Notes: generated from the letters alone by a model not told the origin. DNA of 64,000 bases from Phytopythium helicoides (GCA_024867545.1 JANFNE010000003.1:1736001-1800000); one strand, 5' to 3'; positions 21,480 to 32,367 are shown, numbered from the stretch's first letter. Program-made: numbers and translations.

Positions 21480-22166
21480 GCAGCGCATTTGTTTCTAGAC
21501 GCGAGCTGCAGTCAGTGCGTGTGTATGTCCGGCGTGTGGCTTTCTGCCTTGGCAGTTGAACAATGTTTGAGTTCGTGACTCGTAGCGCCAAATACAGTAA
21601 TCTATGCTCTCTTCATCACTTCCACTCGCAGCACCAGCGGACCTCCATGCATGCACGCACGAAGCATATTAATCGGCGCCGACACTAACGAACTAACGCG
21701 CATTAAGCGTTAGGCGAGCGCCAAATCAATACTCCACGATTAAGCGTTCATGGAAGCCGCGTGCATGTTAGTCGAGAGAACCCATGCACCGCATGAACCA
21801 CCAGCTTCCAAGCTCACCACCAAACGGTGGCACCATGGCTTTGCAGCAGCTCCGCTGTAGAGTACGAACGCCACACACGGGATCGGCCAGGCACTCCGCC
21901 CGGTCTAGTGAGACCACGTTGAATCGTACAGTAGGGTGGGAAGGCTCCGAGAGAACATCAGGAGGCCCGCCTCAGCGTAGAGGCGAGCCTCGCCGTCATC
22001 GCAGTCAGCTCAACATCCTAATCCCCAGCTGGCGCCGCAGAACGTCGCTAGTCGCCTAGTCGGTGCACATCCGATCAACCTGTCCGCGTTGCACCTGATG
22101 TGCTGGCCGCTTTCGCGCTAATCGAGTGATCCGCACGGCCCATCGTATTGCCGCTCCAGGCCTCGG
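21480..22166. other. Intergenic
   Basis: No gene seen. A short segment near 21690-21750 repeats the motif 'attaagcgtt', possibly a small degenerate repeat. Confidence 0.35.
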
Positions 22167-22175
22167 TCTCATTCG
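22167..22175 (+). promoter_or_regulatory. Inr-like element of LPMO at 22228
   Basis: TCTCATTCG followed by a pyrimidine-rich stretch lies 61 nt upstream of the ATG, the same spacing as in the two preceding LPMO genes. Confidence 0.4.
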
Positions 22176-22227
22176 CATTCGCATTCCCCGTTTTGCTGTG
22201 CTCCGGTCGACGTTGGAAGAGCTCGAG

Positions 22228-23214
22228 ATGGTGGGAACGCAGGCTCGCACCGTGGCGTTGGCCCTCGCTGTGCTCGCGGCTTCGGCCGACGCGCACAGCA
22301 AGATGAGTCTGCCTAAGCCGACGTGGATCTACACGGAGGGCACCAACAGTCCGTCGGGTACCATCGACAGCTCCAACGTGCTGCCGACGCCCGAGGGTAT
22401 GACCTACACGTCGGACCCGCTGTCCAACACGGAGGCCTACTGGACGGCTTTCAACGCCAGCTCGTACACGTCGCTCAAGGACCTCGCGTTCAAGACGCAG
22501 GTGGTCAACACCGACTCGCTCTACGGCACGGCGACGGTCGAGTGTGGCTTCTCGTGGACGAACGGCACGGCGCGCGACCTGCCCGACACGGTACAATGGG
22601 ACAAGCTCACCACGGGCCACGACGGCCCGTGCGAGATCTGGTGCGATGAAACGCTCGTCTTCTCGGACCAGAACTGCGCCGTCAACTACCCGGATGACCC
22701 GGCTGAATTCCCGTACGACAAGTCCAAGTGCGAGGGTGCGTCCATGCTCACGGCGATTTGGCTCGCTCTCCACTCGCCGCCTTGGCAGGTGTTCACCAAC
22801 TGCGCACCGCTGACCGGCGCCACGGCTTCGAGTGGCTCAACGTCCACGAGCAGCTCGTCGACCACCACGACCACCACGACGGCTCCTGCCACCACCACGG
22901 CCGCTCCTGCTGCTACGACGGCTGCTCCTGCTGCCACTACGGCTGCTCCTACTACCTCCACGACTTCCACGACTTCCTCAGCTGATGCTAGCGAGTCTGA
23001 CGAGGATGACAGCACGGCTGCTGACTACGATGATGAGGACACCTCCAGCGGTTCGACTACCACCACCACCACCACCACGGCTCCTGCCACGACCACGGCC
23101 TCTCCGGCTGCCACTACGTCGGCTCCGGCCACCACCACTGCCGCCCCGACGACAGAGACGTCGACGAACGAGAAGTGCAACGCCAGCGCCCGTCGCCGCC
23201 GAGCCCGCAACTAG
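22228..23214 (+). CDS. AA17-like LPMO (PTWI variant)
   Basis: The signal peptide from MVGTQARTVALALAVLA ends before HSKMSLPKPTWIYTEG. The loop after the N-terminal His is longer than in neighbours and reads TWI instead of TWP. Core motifs are SGTIDSSNVLPTPEGM, TAYGT-type disulphide loop TVECGFSW, TTGHDGPCEIWCDETLVF (candidate second His) and ALHSPPWQVFTNC. The axial position may therefore be Phe rather than Tyr, a difference known between LPMO families. The tail is Thr/Ala/Pro-rich with two acidic patches and ends EKCNASARRRRARN. It is 328 residues, in an intact frame. Confidence 0.87.
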   Translation: MVGTQARTVALALAVLAASADAHSKMSLPKPTWIYTEGTNSPSGTIDSSNVLPTPEGMTYTSDPLSNTEAYWTAFNASSYTSLKDLAFKTQVVNTDSLYGTATVECGFSWTNGTARDLPDTVQWDKLTTGHDGPCEIWCDETLVFSDQNCAVNYPDDPAEFPYDKSKCEGASMLTAIWLALHSPPWQVFTNCAPLTGATASSGSTSTSSSSTTTTTTTAPATTTAAPAATTAAPAATTAAPTTSTTSTTSSADASESDEDDSTAADYDDEDTSSGSTTTTTTTTAPATTTASPAATTSAPATTTAAPTTETSTNEKCNASARRRRARN

Positions 23215-24001
23215 ACCAGACCGTACCGAGCGTTGCCAGTGCGTAGTTGGATGTGTAAGTGTGAATGGATGCGAGTTGCAGACTGTACACGCAAGATGGT
23301 GCTTGTAGCAGGCTGTCCTCTCGAAGCAGGAGCAAGCTAATTGCGATCCCTACATCTACTTGTTTGGAGCCTTTGGATCGCTCGAGATCTCTTGAGAACA
23401 CCAGCCAAGACCCACGAAGCCTCCATCCAGCGTGGTGATCGTTTTGATCACCAGTCGTAAAGGCTCGAAGCCAGTGGTGCCTTTACACGTGACAGCCTTG
23501 TCAAACCAAAATATGCGTTTTGAGGTTTTACATTGAATACAAGCGTCAATATATAGATTTGATACATCCAACGTTTTGAACGGGGTATTCGATATGCTGA
23601 TTGTGCCAGCTGGCATTTGCGCATGACGATCACTATGTATCTTTTTATACTAGAGTTTGTATGTAGATCGTCTCATCGCACGGCCCTGAGAGGGGCGTCC
23701 TTGTTCAGATGTTACGCTCAGTAGTCCACCGCCTTTTTGAAAAAAACGTCAAAATTCCCAATGGCAAGGTATCAATTGCAGCGCCACATGGACTCGGTGA
23801 AAACCCGATCAAAAAGTTCCCAAACTATGAGCTCGACCTTCGCTACCATCGCAAAACGCTCTAGGAGCCGATTTGTATGGCGTTCGGCACGTGCATCAAG
23901 TGAAGCTCTCTGGGATGTCCCTACCAACCTTCGCATCGTGTGAGTGAGCCGTCTGGGAGACATCACTTTCCAAGTTTCCTCGCATCGCCTACCAGCTCCC
24001 G
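23215..24001. other. Intergenic
   Basis: No supported gene. A short open frame near 23737-23943 has no recognisable domain and a composition unlike its neighbours. Confidence 0.35.
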
Positions 24002-24889
24002 ATGATTTCGCCTGCGACTGTGAGCGCTCTTCTGGCTGCTGCCGCTCTGACAGCCTCCAGTGTTGAGGGCCATGCCTACATGACGCTTCCACTACCGACA
24101 TGGCCCGTGTCGTACGGCACAAACAGCCCATCGGGTCTGATCGAGGGCGCGACGGTGCTTCCTGTACCGTCAGGCATGTCGTACACGACCGACCCGCTTT
24201 CCAACACGAAGGCGTACTGGACGGCCTTCAATGCCAGCAAATACACGTCGCTCAAGGAACTCGCCTACGACACGCAAGAACTTCAGACGATGGCTACGTA
24301 TGGCACAGCTACCAAGGAATGTGGTTTCTCACTGGTTAATGGCACGGCTCGTGATCTCCCTCAGTACGTCGAGTGGACGCAGCTCACATCATCGCATGAG
24401 GGACCGTGCGAGGTCTGGTGCGATGACACCCGTGTCTTCGAAGACTGGAACTGCGCCGCCGACTACACGACTAGCCCGGCCATGCTGCCGTATGATGCGT
24501 CCAAGTGCAAGGGTGCTGCTGTTCTCACTTCAATTTGGCTTGCGCTCCACACGCTTCCGTGGCAGGTGTACACCAACTGCGCTCCGCTGACGGGGAGTGA
24601 GAGCAGTAGCGTTGATGCTTCCTCGACGGGTTCGGGATCGTCAACAACATCGAGTAGCACCACTTCCGCTCCTGCGACAACAACCGCGGCTCCAGCATCC
24701 ACGACTGCGGCTCCTACTACCACGAACGCTTCTGGAAGTGACGACGATACTGAGGATGAGAGCTCAGACTCCTCAGTCGGAAACGAAGCGGAATCGTCGG
24801 ACGACGACACGAGTGCGTCGCCCTCAACCACGGCTCCAACCGCCACGAGCTCAACCAAGTGCTCTGTGCGCTCGCGTCGTCGCGAGTAA
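24002..24889 (+). CDS. AA17-like LPMO (PTWP type)
   Basis: MISPATVSALLAAAALTASSVEG is the signal peptide and HAYMTLPLPTWPVSY starts the mature enzyme. Motifs: SGLIEGATVLPVPSGM, EAYW-type block AYWTAFNASKYTSLKEL, KECGFSLVNGTARDLP, TSSHEGPCEVWCDDTRVF, ALHTLPWQVYTNCAPL. The tail is shorter, with an acidic block (DDDTEDESSD) and the end TKCSVRSRRRE. It is 295 residues in an intact frame. From here on the plus-strand genes share the NGTARDLP glycosylation-like sequon. GC content is somewhat lower than in the first three LPMO genes, suggesting a different age or a more relaxed codon choice. Confidence 0.88.
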   Translation: MISPATVSALLAAAALTASSVEGHAYMTLPLPTWPVSYGTNSPSGLIEGATVLPVPSGMSYTTDPLSNTKAYWTAFNASKYTSLKELAYDTQELQTMATYGTATKECGFSLVNGTARDLPQYVEWTQLTSSHEGPCEVWCDDTRVFEDWNCAADYTTSPAMLPYDASKCKGAAVLTSIWLALHTLPWQVYTNCAPLTGSESSSVDASSTGSGSSTTSSSTTSAPATTTAAPASTTAAPTTTNASGSDDDTEDESSDSSVGNEAESSDDDTSASPSTTAPTATSSTKCSVRSRRRE

Positions 24890-25262
24890 ACAGTCGCTTC
24901 GAGTAGATCTGCCGGCTCATTGTCGTTTGTGTTCATGTTGAGACTGCTCCGCAGTCGTCTGTAGTGCGGAACTTAGTTGTACGGTGCTTCGAAGTTCACA
25001 ATTTCACTGATGGTTGTGCGTGGTTCACAAGCTTTTTTCCTTTTGCCAAAATCAAGTGTCATATAAAAATAAAGCTGAGGTGAAACATGAGATCGACTTG
25101 CACCAGCTGGCTCCAGCGAGTGCCGGCACCAGCCCAAGCAGGACCTGCACGGCACGCCAGCTTGGCCAAGACGATCCCAGCCAGTCTCGACCTCTTGCCA
25201 GTCTCAATTTCGTCGACAAGTGCACACCTCGAGCCTCAAGACCCTCCAGTCGCACACTCGCC
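24890..25262. other. Intergenic, promoter of LPMO at 25263
   Basis: No gene seen. The last ~40 nt before the ATG ('cctcgagcctcaagaccctc') are repeated upstream of the next LPMO gene, showing that the duplication included the promoter. Confidence 0.5.
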
Positions 25263-25889
25263 ATGTTCTCGCCTGCCAAGTTCGCGCTCGCCGCCTCGGC
25301 CACCATCGCCACTGTCAATGCGCACGCGTACATGACGCTTCCACTGCCGACGTGGCCCGTGTCATGGGCTACCAACAGCTTTTCTGGCACTATTGAAGGT
25401 GACACATATCTGCCAGTTCCGGACGGCATGTCGTACTCGACGGACCCGTACGATAACACGCTCGCGTACTGGACGGCGTTCAACGAGAGCTCCTACACTT
25501 CCCTGAAGGATTTGGTCCTGGCAACTCAGGTGCTGCAGACGGATGCGACGTTCGGCACGGCCACGGCGGAGTGTGGCTTCTCGCTTGCTAACGGCACGGC
25601 TCGCGACCTTCCCGAGTACGTCGAGTGGACACAGCTCACATCTTCCCACGAGGGTCCGTGCGAGGTTTGGTGTGACGATACGCTTGCGTTTGAGAACTGG
25701 AACTGTGCGTACACGTACACCACGGATCCTGCTCAGCTCCCTTACGACGTGTCCAAGTGTGAGGGTGCCTCGATGCTCACATCGTACTGGATCGCGCTGC
25801 ACGGCCTCCCGTGGCAAGTGTACACGAACTGCGCTCCACTGACGGGAAGCGTCAGTAGCAGTGCCGCCACGTCAACTACGGGTTCAGAC

Positions 25890-25921
<32 letters not shown>

Positions 25922-26168
25922 TACTGCTCCAACCACCACTACAGCCACTCCCACAACCACCACGGCGACCACTACCACGACCTCCACGGACTCTTCGGAG
26001 AGCGAGGATGCCTCGACTGCGAATGAGGCCGACGACGACGAGTCGGCAGCTGATGAGGCTGATACGACGACTACCACCACCACGGCTCCCGCGGCCACGA
26101 CGGCGACAGCGACGACGACGACAACCACGTCGGACAAGTGCAGTGTGCGCAGCCGCCGCCGCAACTAA
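25263..26168 (+). CDS. AA17-like LPMO, tandem duplicate 1
   Basis: Signal peptide MFSPAKFALAASATIATVNA, then HAYMTLPLPTWPVSW. The catalytic part is nearly identical to the next gene at 26753, with small changes such as KDLVLATQ versus RDLILATQ. Second-His motif: TSSHEGPCEVWCDDTLAF. Axial-Tyr motif: LHGLPWQVYTNCAPL. The linker is longer than that of its twin, with acidic patches (SSESEDAS, DDDESAADEAD), ending DKCSVRSRRRN. It is 301 residues, and the frame is intact. Confidence 0.88.
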
Positions 26169-26752
26169 GTGTCTTGCACCCCCAGAGCATTGATCTCCTC
26201 GATGAGAACACGTGCACGTCGGTGATGTCAAGCAGCTCGTGGTCAGAGCTGTGCTGCGTGTCTTGCGTCTTGCGTTTATAATCCGGTGGTGACAGTAACA
26301 TGATAACTGGCTCACGCAACACTTCACAGCTCTGACTTCCGTGATATAGCTCATCAAGACTGGTGCAGCCGCGCTACCTCAACTCGGTCTATTCGAGGCT
26401 TTGCAGATCCACGACTCGCTCACCACTGTGGTCGTGCTCGAACCTGGCTGCAGGTAGTCAAGTCTGCCTCAGCAGAAGGTGTCACCTCCACGAGAGAGCG
26501 CAAACTGTCGAAATTGTCAAAAATCGAAAGCACCAGGGACACGCAGTCTGACACTCCAGCAGCTGGTTTCCAGCGTGTGCCTGCCCGAGCGCCGAGCTTT
26601 TGTCCACTGTGAGCCTCCTATGCCTCCTGGCGGTCTCCGACGGGAGACTAACGGACTCTAATCGTCTTCGCGTTCTATCCTAGTTAGTCAGTCTCCATTT
26701 CGTCGTCCAGCACTCACCTCGAGCCTCAAGACCCTCCAGTCACACTCTCGTC
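26169..26752. other. Intergenic
   Basis: No gene seen. The region just before 26753 repeats the leader of the previous LPMO gene. Confidence 0.4.
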
Positions 26753-27610
26753 ATGTTCTCGCCTGCCAAGTTCGCGCTCGCCGCCTCGGCCACCATCGCC
26801 ACTGTCAATGCGCACGCGTACATGACGCTTCCACTGCCGACGTGGCCCGTGGCGTGGGCTACCAGTAGTTTCTCGGGCACCATCCAGGGCGACACATATC
26901 TGCCAGTTCCAGACGGCATGTCATACTCGACGGACCCGTATGACAATACGCTCGCGTACTGGACGGCGTTCAACGAGAGCTCCTACACGTCGCTTCGCGA
27001 CCTGATCCTCGCGACGCAGGAGCTGCAGACGGATTCGACGTTCGGCACGGCCACGGCGGAGTGTGGCTTCTCGCTTGCTGATGGAACTGCTCGCGACCTC
27101 CCCGAGTACGTCGAGTGGACGCAGCTCACGTCTTCCCACGAGGGTCCGTGCGAGGTTTGGTGTGACGATACCCTTGTGTTCGAGAACTGGAACTGTGCGT
27201 ACACGTACACCACGGATCCTGCTCAGCTCCCTTACGACGCGTCCAAGTGCGAGGGTGCCTCGATGCTGACCTCTTACTGGCTGGCACTTCACGGCCTCCC
27301 GTGGCAGGCGTACACGAACTGCGCTCCGCTGACTGGAAGTGTGAGCAGCAGCTCCGGCACCACGGCGTCGTCTAGCAGCAGCACAACCACGACCACAGCT
27401 ACGACTGCTCCTGCCACGACCACGACTGCTCCGGCCACCACGACTGCCGCGCCGGCCACCACGACGGCTACGCCAACCACTACCACTGCTACATCAACAT
27501 CGACGGCCACCACAACTACCACGGATGACGAGTCGGCTGCTGATGAGGCTGACACGACCACTACGACCACGTCCGAGAAGTGTAACGTGCGCAGCCGTCG
27601 CCGCAACTAA
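26753..27610 (+). CDS. AA17-like LPMO, tandem duplicate 2
   Basis: The signal peptide is identical to that of the gene at 25263, then HAYMTLPLPTWPVAW. The catalytic domain is almost the same as in its twin, while the linker differs much more. It is shorter, lacks the first acidic patch, has many TTTAPAT units, and ends EKCNVRSRRRN. It is 285 residues in an intact frame. Strong conservation of the core with rapid change in the linker is as expected if the linker tolerates repeat expansion. Confidence 0.88.
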   Translation: MFSPAKFALAASATIATVNAHAYMTLPLPTWPVAWATSSFSGTIQGDTYLPVPDGMSYSTDPYDNTLAYWTAFNESSYTSLRDLILATQELQTDSTFGTATAECGFSLADGTARDLPEYVEWTQLTSSHEGPCEVWCDDTLVFENWNCAYTYTTDPAQLPYDASKCEGASMLTSYWLALHGLPWQAYTNCAPLTGSVSSSSGTTASSSSSTTTTTATTAPATTTTAPATTTAAPATTTATPTTTTATSTSTATTTTTDDESAADEADTTTTTTSEKCNVRSRRRN

Positions 27611-28147
27611 GTGTGCAAGGATTGCTCCGATCACGAGCAACTTGCGGCTGTGAACAGTGTTGCGTGTAGATGCGTGTATTTCCGATGATCGGAACTGTGA
27701 TGTGTTTTCAACTTGGATCACTAGCTCACTCAAAGCCTCACTCCTTTGAATTGTGCGTATCAATCCATTTTGAGGACTCCACGCGTTCTACTTCACTTAG
27801 ACCCTAGATTCGCGGAAGCCAACGACAAGCCAGCACGATGTACCTCACAAGCTGGCTTCCGCTCATTTCCATCACTGTAAAGTACTACATCTTGCGCCGT
27901 GCAGATCATAATCGACGCATGATCTAAATGGCACTCAGCTGTTTCCCAGGCACCTTTGGCGCGTGCATGGCGTCTTGGTGCTGTACATGACAGAGACCTG
28001 AGCTTGAGAAGGTGCGCCTTTGCTCAGTGCAACCGACTGGGATCCAGGCGGCCGCGCTCAACATTTCACCACCCAAGCTCTGATCAGTCTGCGATTTACC
28101 GTCTACCACCCAGTTCTCTCCAGTCTCCAGTCTTAGCCATCGCCGTA
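27611..28147. other. Intergenic
   Basis: No gene seen. An Inr-like string (CGCTCATTTCCATCACT) occurs near 27857, about 290 nt before the next ATG. Confidence 0.35.
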
Positions 28148-29138
28148 ATGTCTCCCAAGTTCACCGCTTTGCTTTCGGGTGCTGCGCTGCTCGCTGCTTC
28201 TGCCGATGCGCACAGCTACATGATCGACCCGTATCCGACTTGGCCTGTGTCGTGGGCCACCAACCAGTTCGCGGGTACCATTGCAGGCCAGACGTACCTG
28301 CCGTGCCCGTCTGGCATGTCGTACCAGACAGACCCTCTTCTCAACACGGAGGCGTACTGGACCGCCTTCAACGCGAGCAACTACACGTCTCTCAAGGACT
28401 TGGCTGATCAAACCATGGAGATGCAGACGCTGTCTCCGTTCGGCACAGCCACCAAGGAATGCGGTTTCTCGCTCGCTAACGGCACGGCTCGAGATCTCCC
28501 TCAAGAGGTCGAGTGGATGAAGTTGTCGACGGGCCACGACGGTCCATGCGAGGTCTGGTGCGACGATGTGCCTCGCCTTCCAGGACGACAACTGCGCCGT
28601 CAACTACCCGGACGACCCGGCCAAACTGCCGTACGACATCACCAAGTGCAAGGGTGCCTCGATGCTGACCTCGTACTGGATCGCACTGCACGGTCTCCCG
28701 TGGCAGGTCTACATCAACTGTGCGCCTCTGACCGGCAACGTCAACTCAAGCGACTCATCGGGGACTACGACCTCGACAAGCACCTCAACAACGGTCACCA
28801 CTGCCCCCGCCACCACCACGGCTGTCCCTGCGACGACGACTGCCGCTCCGGCTACTACGACGGCGACACCCACAACAACTACGGCCACCTCGACAACCAC
28901 TACCACTACGACAACGTCGGCTTCGGCTGACGACGAGGAGAGCGATGAAGGTGACGACAGCACCTCCACTTCGGTTGGAGGTGATGCGGACGAGGACACG
29001 ACCACCACGACCACTACTGCTCCGGTGGTCACGACAGCTGCTCCAGCGACCACGACGGCTGCCCCTTCGACCTCGACCACAACTTCGACGTCGTCAACGG
29101 GCGACAAATGCAACGCGCGTGCCCGCCGCCGCAACTAA
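28148..29138 (+). CDS. AA17-like LPMO (one frameshift near 28568)
   Basis: MSPKFTALLSGAALLAASADA is the signal peptide, and HSYMIDPYPTWPVSW is the mature start. The frame runs through KECGFSLANGTARDLP and STGHDGPCEVWCDD. One extra base near 28568 ('gatgtgcctcgcc' where other copies have a three-base codon) then breaks it. The continuation LAFQDDNCAVNYPDDPAKL and LHGLPWQVYINCAPL is intact one frame over to the end DKCNARARRRN. Elsewhere the sequence is conserved, so a consensus error or a very recent mutation is likely. The linker has an acidic segment (DDEESDEGDD). Confidence 0.82.
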
Positions 29139-29642
29139 TCGTCGAGAGTTGTTGCAGTCGGCGACTACTTAGATGTCTTTGAGTTTAGATTGATGTCGTT
29201 TGGAACGGTTTTTTTTTTTTTCAGCAGTACAATACGGTAGTTCGTTTTGTGTGTCAAAACGTTTACAAATAAAAAGAGGATGTGCGCAGGCATAGTAAAG
29301 CGTAGATGTAATGGTTCAGACAAACCATCTGTCATCTAAAAGTGGATGGGCAGTCACACATAGTGAAACCGATAGATCTTCGTTCAGACATTCCAGCCGG
29401 TTTCTGTCAGGCCAAGTGTGATTAGCGAATCCGTTCAATGGTGTACACCAGATGATTAGCGCTTCTTTCGCTGTTGGTACCGTACATCACCCTAAACATC
29501 ATCAAAGATTAGTGCAAAACAGCACAATGCCAATCCTCTACGGTACAGGTAGTCCACTGGCGGGTGATCCCTCGCGTCATTTGCGCTTTTGCCAGCTCAT
29601 CGTCTCCGCAAGTCCTCGAAGCTTCTTCGCCCGTTGGTCGCA
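29139..29642. other. Intergenic with poly-T tract
   Basis: No gene seen. A run of T (29208-29221) lies about 70 nt after the stop codon of the preceding LPMO gene. Confidence 0.4.
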
Positions 29643-30593
29643 ATGCTGTCGCCCTCCTCGCTCTCTGCTCTTGCGGTGGCCGTGGCCATGACGGCTTCGA
29701 CTGTGAACGCCCACGGCGTCATGCTCGAGCCCTACCCGACGTGGCCTGTGGGCTACTACATCAACTACCCCATGGGTCTCATCCAGGGCGACACGTACCT
29801 GCCGGTGCCCGAGGGCATGACGTACAGCAGCGACCCGCTGTCGAACACGGCAGCCTACTGGACTGCCTTCAACGCCAGCACTTACACGTCGCTCAAGGAC
29901 TTCGTGACGCAGACCGAGGAGCTGCAGTCGCAGTCTGTGTTCGGCACGGCCACCAAGGAGTGCGGCTTCTCGCTCGCCAACGGCACGGCGCGTGACCTGC
30001 CCGAGGCTGTAGAGTGGACGGGATTCGGCGACTCGCACCACGGCCCATGCGAGGTCTGGTGTGACGACACTCTCGTGTTCGAGGACTCTGACTGCGCTGA
30101 GCACTACACGACCGACCCAGCCGTTCTGCCCTACGACTCGGCCAAGTGCGCCTGGTGCCTCGATGCTGACCTCCTACTGGATTGCGCTTCACGGTCTCCC
30201 GTGGCAGGTGTACACCAACTGTGCGCCACTTACGGGCAACTACAACACCACCGGTTCATCGACTTCGACGACCACGACCACGACCACTGCTCCTGCCGCC
30301 ACCTACTGCCGCCCCGACAACCACGACAGGCGGCTCCCACCACGACCACCTCGGCGCCAGCCACAACCACGGCGGCTCCGGTTGCTTCCACGACCTCGTC
30401 GGACGAGTACGACGACGACAGCACGGCGGCGGACTACGATGATGAGAGTGCGAGCGGTGCGGCTGATGAGACGGAGGCTCCTGCTGCCACGACTGCCGCT
30501 CCTGCTGCCACAACTGCCGCTCCTGCTGCGACGACGGCTGCTCCGGCGAGTGGGGACAAGTGCAACGCTCGTGCTCGCCGCAACCGCAACTAG
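29643..30593 (+). CDS. AA17-like LPMO, frame broken in the C-terminal part
   Basis: MLSPSSLSALAVAVAMTASTVNA is the signal peptide, and HGVMLEPYPTWPVGY is the mature start. Core: GDTYLPVPEGM, KECGFSLANGTARDLP, GDSHHGPCEVWCDDTLVF (candidate second His). An extra base near 30158 shifts the frame; GASMLTSYWIALHGLPWQV is readable one frame over. Further shifts occur near 30300-30340, after which the tail SAPATTTAAP with acidic YDDDSTAADYDDE and the end DKCNARARRNRN reads in the original frame. The shifts near 30300-30340 are also found in the convergent gene at 31963, so they need not be sequence errors. This may be a failing gene, or one whose tail reads in an alternative Arg/Pro-rich frame. Confidence 0.75.
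   Translation: MLSPSSLSALAVAVAMTASTVNAHGVMLEPYPTWPVGYYINYPMGLIQGDTYLPVPEGMTYSSDPLSNTAAYWTAFNASTYTSLKDFVTQTEELQSQSVFGTATKECGFSLANGTARDLPEAVEWTGFGDSHHGPCEVWCDDTLVFEDSDCAEHYTTDPAVLPYDSAKCAWCLDADLLLDCASRSPVAGVHQLCATYGQLQHHRFIDFDDHDHDHCSCRHLLPPRQPRQAAPTTTTSAPATTTAAPVASTTSSDEYDDDSTAADYDDESASGAADETEAPAATTAAPAATTAAPAATTAAPASGDKCNARARRNRN
30284..30593 (+). repeat. Tail segment shared with the convergent LPMO (inverted copy 1)
   Basis: These ~310 bp encoding the linker and C-terminal end are nearly identical, inverted, to 30993-31312, including the odd stretch around 'cgccccgacaaccacgacag' that breaks the reading frame in both genes. Confidence 0.85.
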
Positions 30594-30992
30594 AAGCCTC
30601 AACGAGAGCCAATGTCTCTACGTGAGCAGGAATGTACGAGTGATCGTGTTGGGTAGATCGTGCCGTTTATTAGGTGTAAGAGCGCCCAGAAGTGCTTGAG
30701 TGCTGAGTTATGTCGTGTGATGAACATACATCATGTATCCTGGAATGAAATGACCGTATGCACAGATTGAAATCTTGTGTCTTTTGACTAATTAGTCTAG
30801 AATCCCTACATATCCTCTTCTTTGGTTGATGATCGGCGCCGCACCCTCGCAACCAACTCGACAACTTGTCGCCACAAACCGGGAAGACAACAATCACGCT
30901 GATTCTTGAAGTCATTCTCTCGTTTCCACCCTCTACATGGCAAAACATCTACAACGACAGACATATAGGACAGTCAGCCAAATAGCTTTGAC
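30594..30992. other. Intergenic between convergent LPMO genes
   Basis: No gene seen. This 399-bp segment separates the two inverted tail copies and is the switch point between the plus-strand and minus-strand LPMO blocks. Confidence 0.45.
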
Positions 30993-31312
30993 TTAGTTGC
31001 GGTTGCGGCGAGCACGAGCGTTGCACTTGTCGCCACTCGCCGGAGCAGCCGTCGTCGTAGCAGGAGCGGCCGTCGTTGCAACAGGAGCGGTCGTCGACGC
31101 AGCAGGAGCCTCCGTCTCATCAGCCGCACCGCTCGCACTCTCGTCATCGTAGTCCGCCGCCGTGCTGTCGTCGTCGTACTCGTCCGACGAGGCCGTGGAA
31201 GCAGCTGGGGCCGTCGTGGTTGTCGCTGGCGCCGAGGTGGTCGTGGTGGGAGCCGCCTGTCGTGGTTGTCGGGGCGGCGGTAGGTGGCGGCAGGTGCAGT
31301 AGTGGTGGTCGT
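30993..31312 (-). repeat. Tail segment shared with the convergent LPMO (inverted copy 2)
   Basis: Reverse complement of 30284-30593 with scattered differences. It encodes the linker and the end DKCNARARRNRN of the minus-strand LPMO. Confidence 0.85.
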
Positions 31313-31963
31313 AGAAGACGACGATGAACCGGTGCCGCTGCTCGTGTTCCCATTGATGTTGATGCAGTTGATGTACACCTGCCACGTAGGCCCGTGCATG
31401 GCAATCCAGTAGAAGGTGAGACGGGAGGCACTGGCACACTTGGAAGTGTCGATGGGGACAGGAGCGGCGCCGCTGCCAGACGCGGGGTTGTACGTGACCT
31501 GGCAGTTCATGTCCTGCTGCGCGAGGTTGTCATCGCACCAGGTCTCGCAAGGACCCATGTGGCCGACAACGAAGCCTTCTCCCGTCAAATCGGGACTCTT
31601 GCCCCAGTAGATAGTGTCGTTAAGCGCACCGTAGCTCGTCTTGCTCGGGTCCGAGAAGCCGCAGTCAGCCGTAGCGCTAGTCGAGACGACCACCTGGTTG
31701 GCCACAATCATTTCCTTGACATTGGCGTACGATGAGTTCTTGTAGTTCTCGACGAACGACGCGACGTTGGTCTCTGGGGCCGTGCTGAACGTGCCGCTGG
31801 GAAACAGCGCGTAGCTGTCGATCGTCGACGAGTACTGCGTGATATCGATGTTCTGGCTAATGAACTTGGCCAGCGGCTGCACGAGGTAGCCATGGGCGTC
31901 GGCACGACCCACGAACGCGAGCGTGGCGACCAGAGCCGCAGCAACAGGAGACCGAGCGAACAT
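30993..31963 (-). CDS. Divergent AA17-like LPMO (HGYLVQP type), tail frame broken
   Basis: Signal peptide MFARSPVAAALVATLAFVGRADA, mature start HGYLVQPLAKFISQN. The core is the most divergent of the array: ITQYSSTIDSYALFPSG replaces the PTWP region, and VVGHMGPCETWCDDNLA holds the candidate second His. The C-terminal core is IAMHGPTWQVYINCININ. After STTTTTAPAAT the frame is disturbed at the same place as in the convergent gene at 30593. The expected tail then reads in another frame to the stop at 30993. Without correction the frame instead gives an Arg/Pro-rich extension to about 30974. The catalytic domain itself is intact. The tail was probably acquired by exchange with the convergent neighbour. 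Confidence 0.8.
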
Positions 31964-32367
31964 CGTGACTGCAAGCGGGGACCGAGCGGTGGGAGCGGAG
32001 TGTGAGTGACTGGGTGATCGCCGATTGGGAAGTGGTGGTCTCACATCCAGGCGAGTCCATCGGAGCTGTTCGAGCTTTGATTAAATCTAGGTACACTGTA
32101 TCGTAAATACCATGTGTTTTGAGCGAAACGACGCGCCTTTTCACCATTTAGATATGTCATATTGTTTTAATTTTGTCCTAAAATGCTAAAGTGGTGGTCG
32201 TGCCAGCCGTTACCATTCGCCAGGGAACGGCACCAACACACATGAGGCAGTTCGATTGAAAGATAGAGATCAGTGCTTTGCTAGAGACACGCATGGGTTT
32301 TACTTCACTCACGTTCACACACGCACAGGTCTACGCATTCACAAGAGACACGAATGCTCATGGCACT
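31964..32367. other. Intergenic
   Basis: No gene seen; promoter side of the LPMO at 31963 and 3' side of the next gene. Confidence 0.4.
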
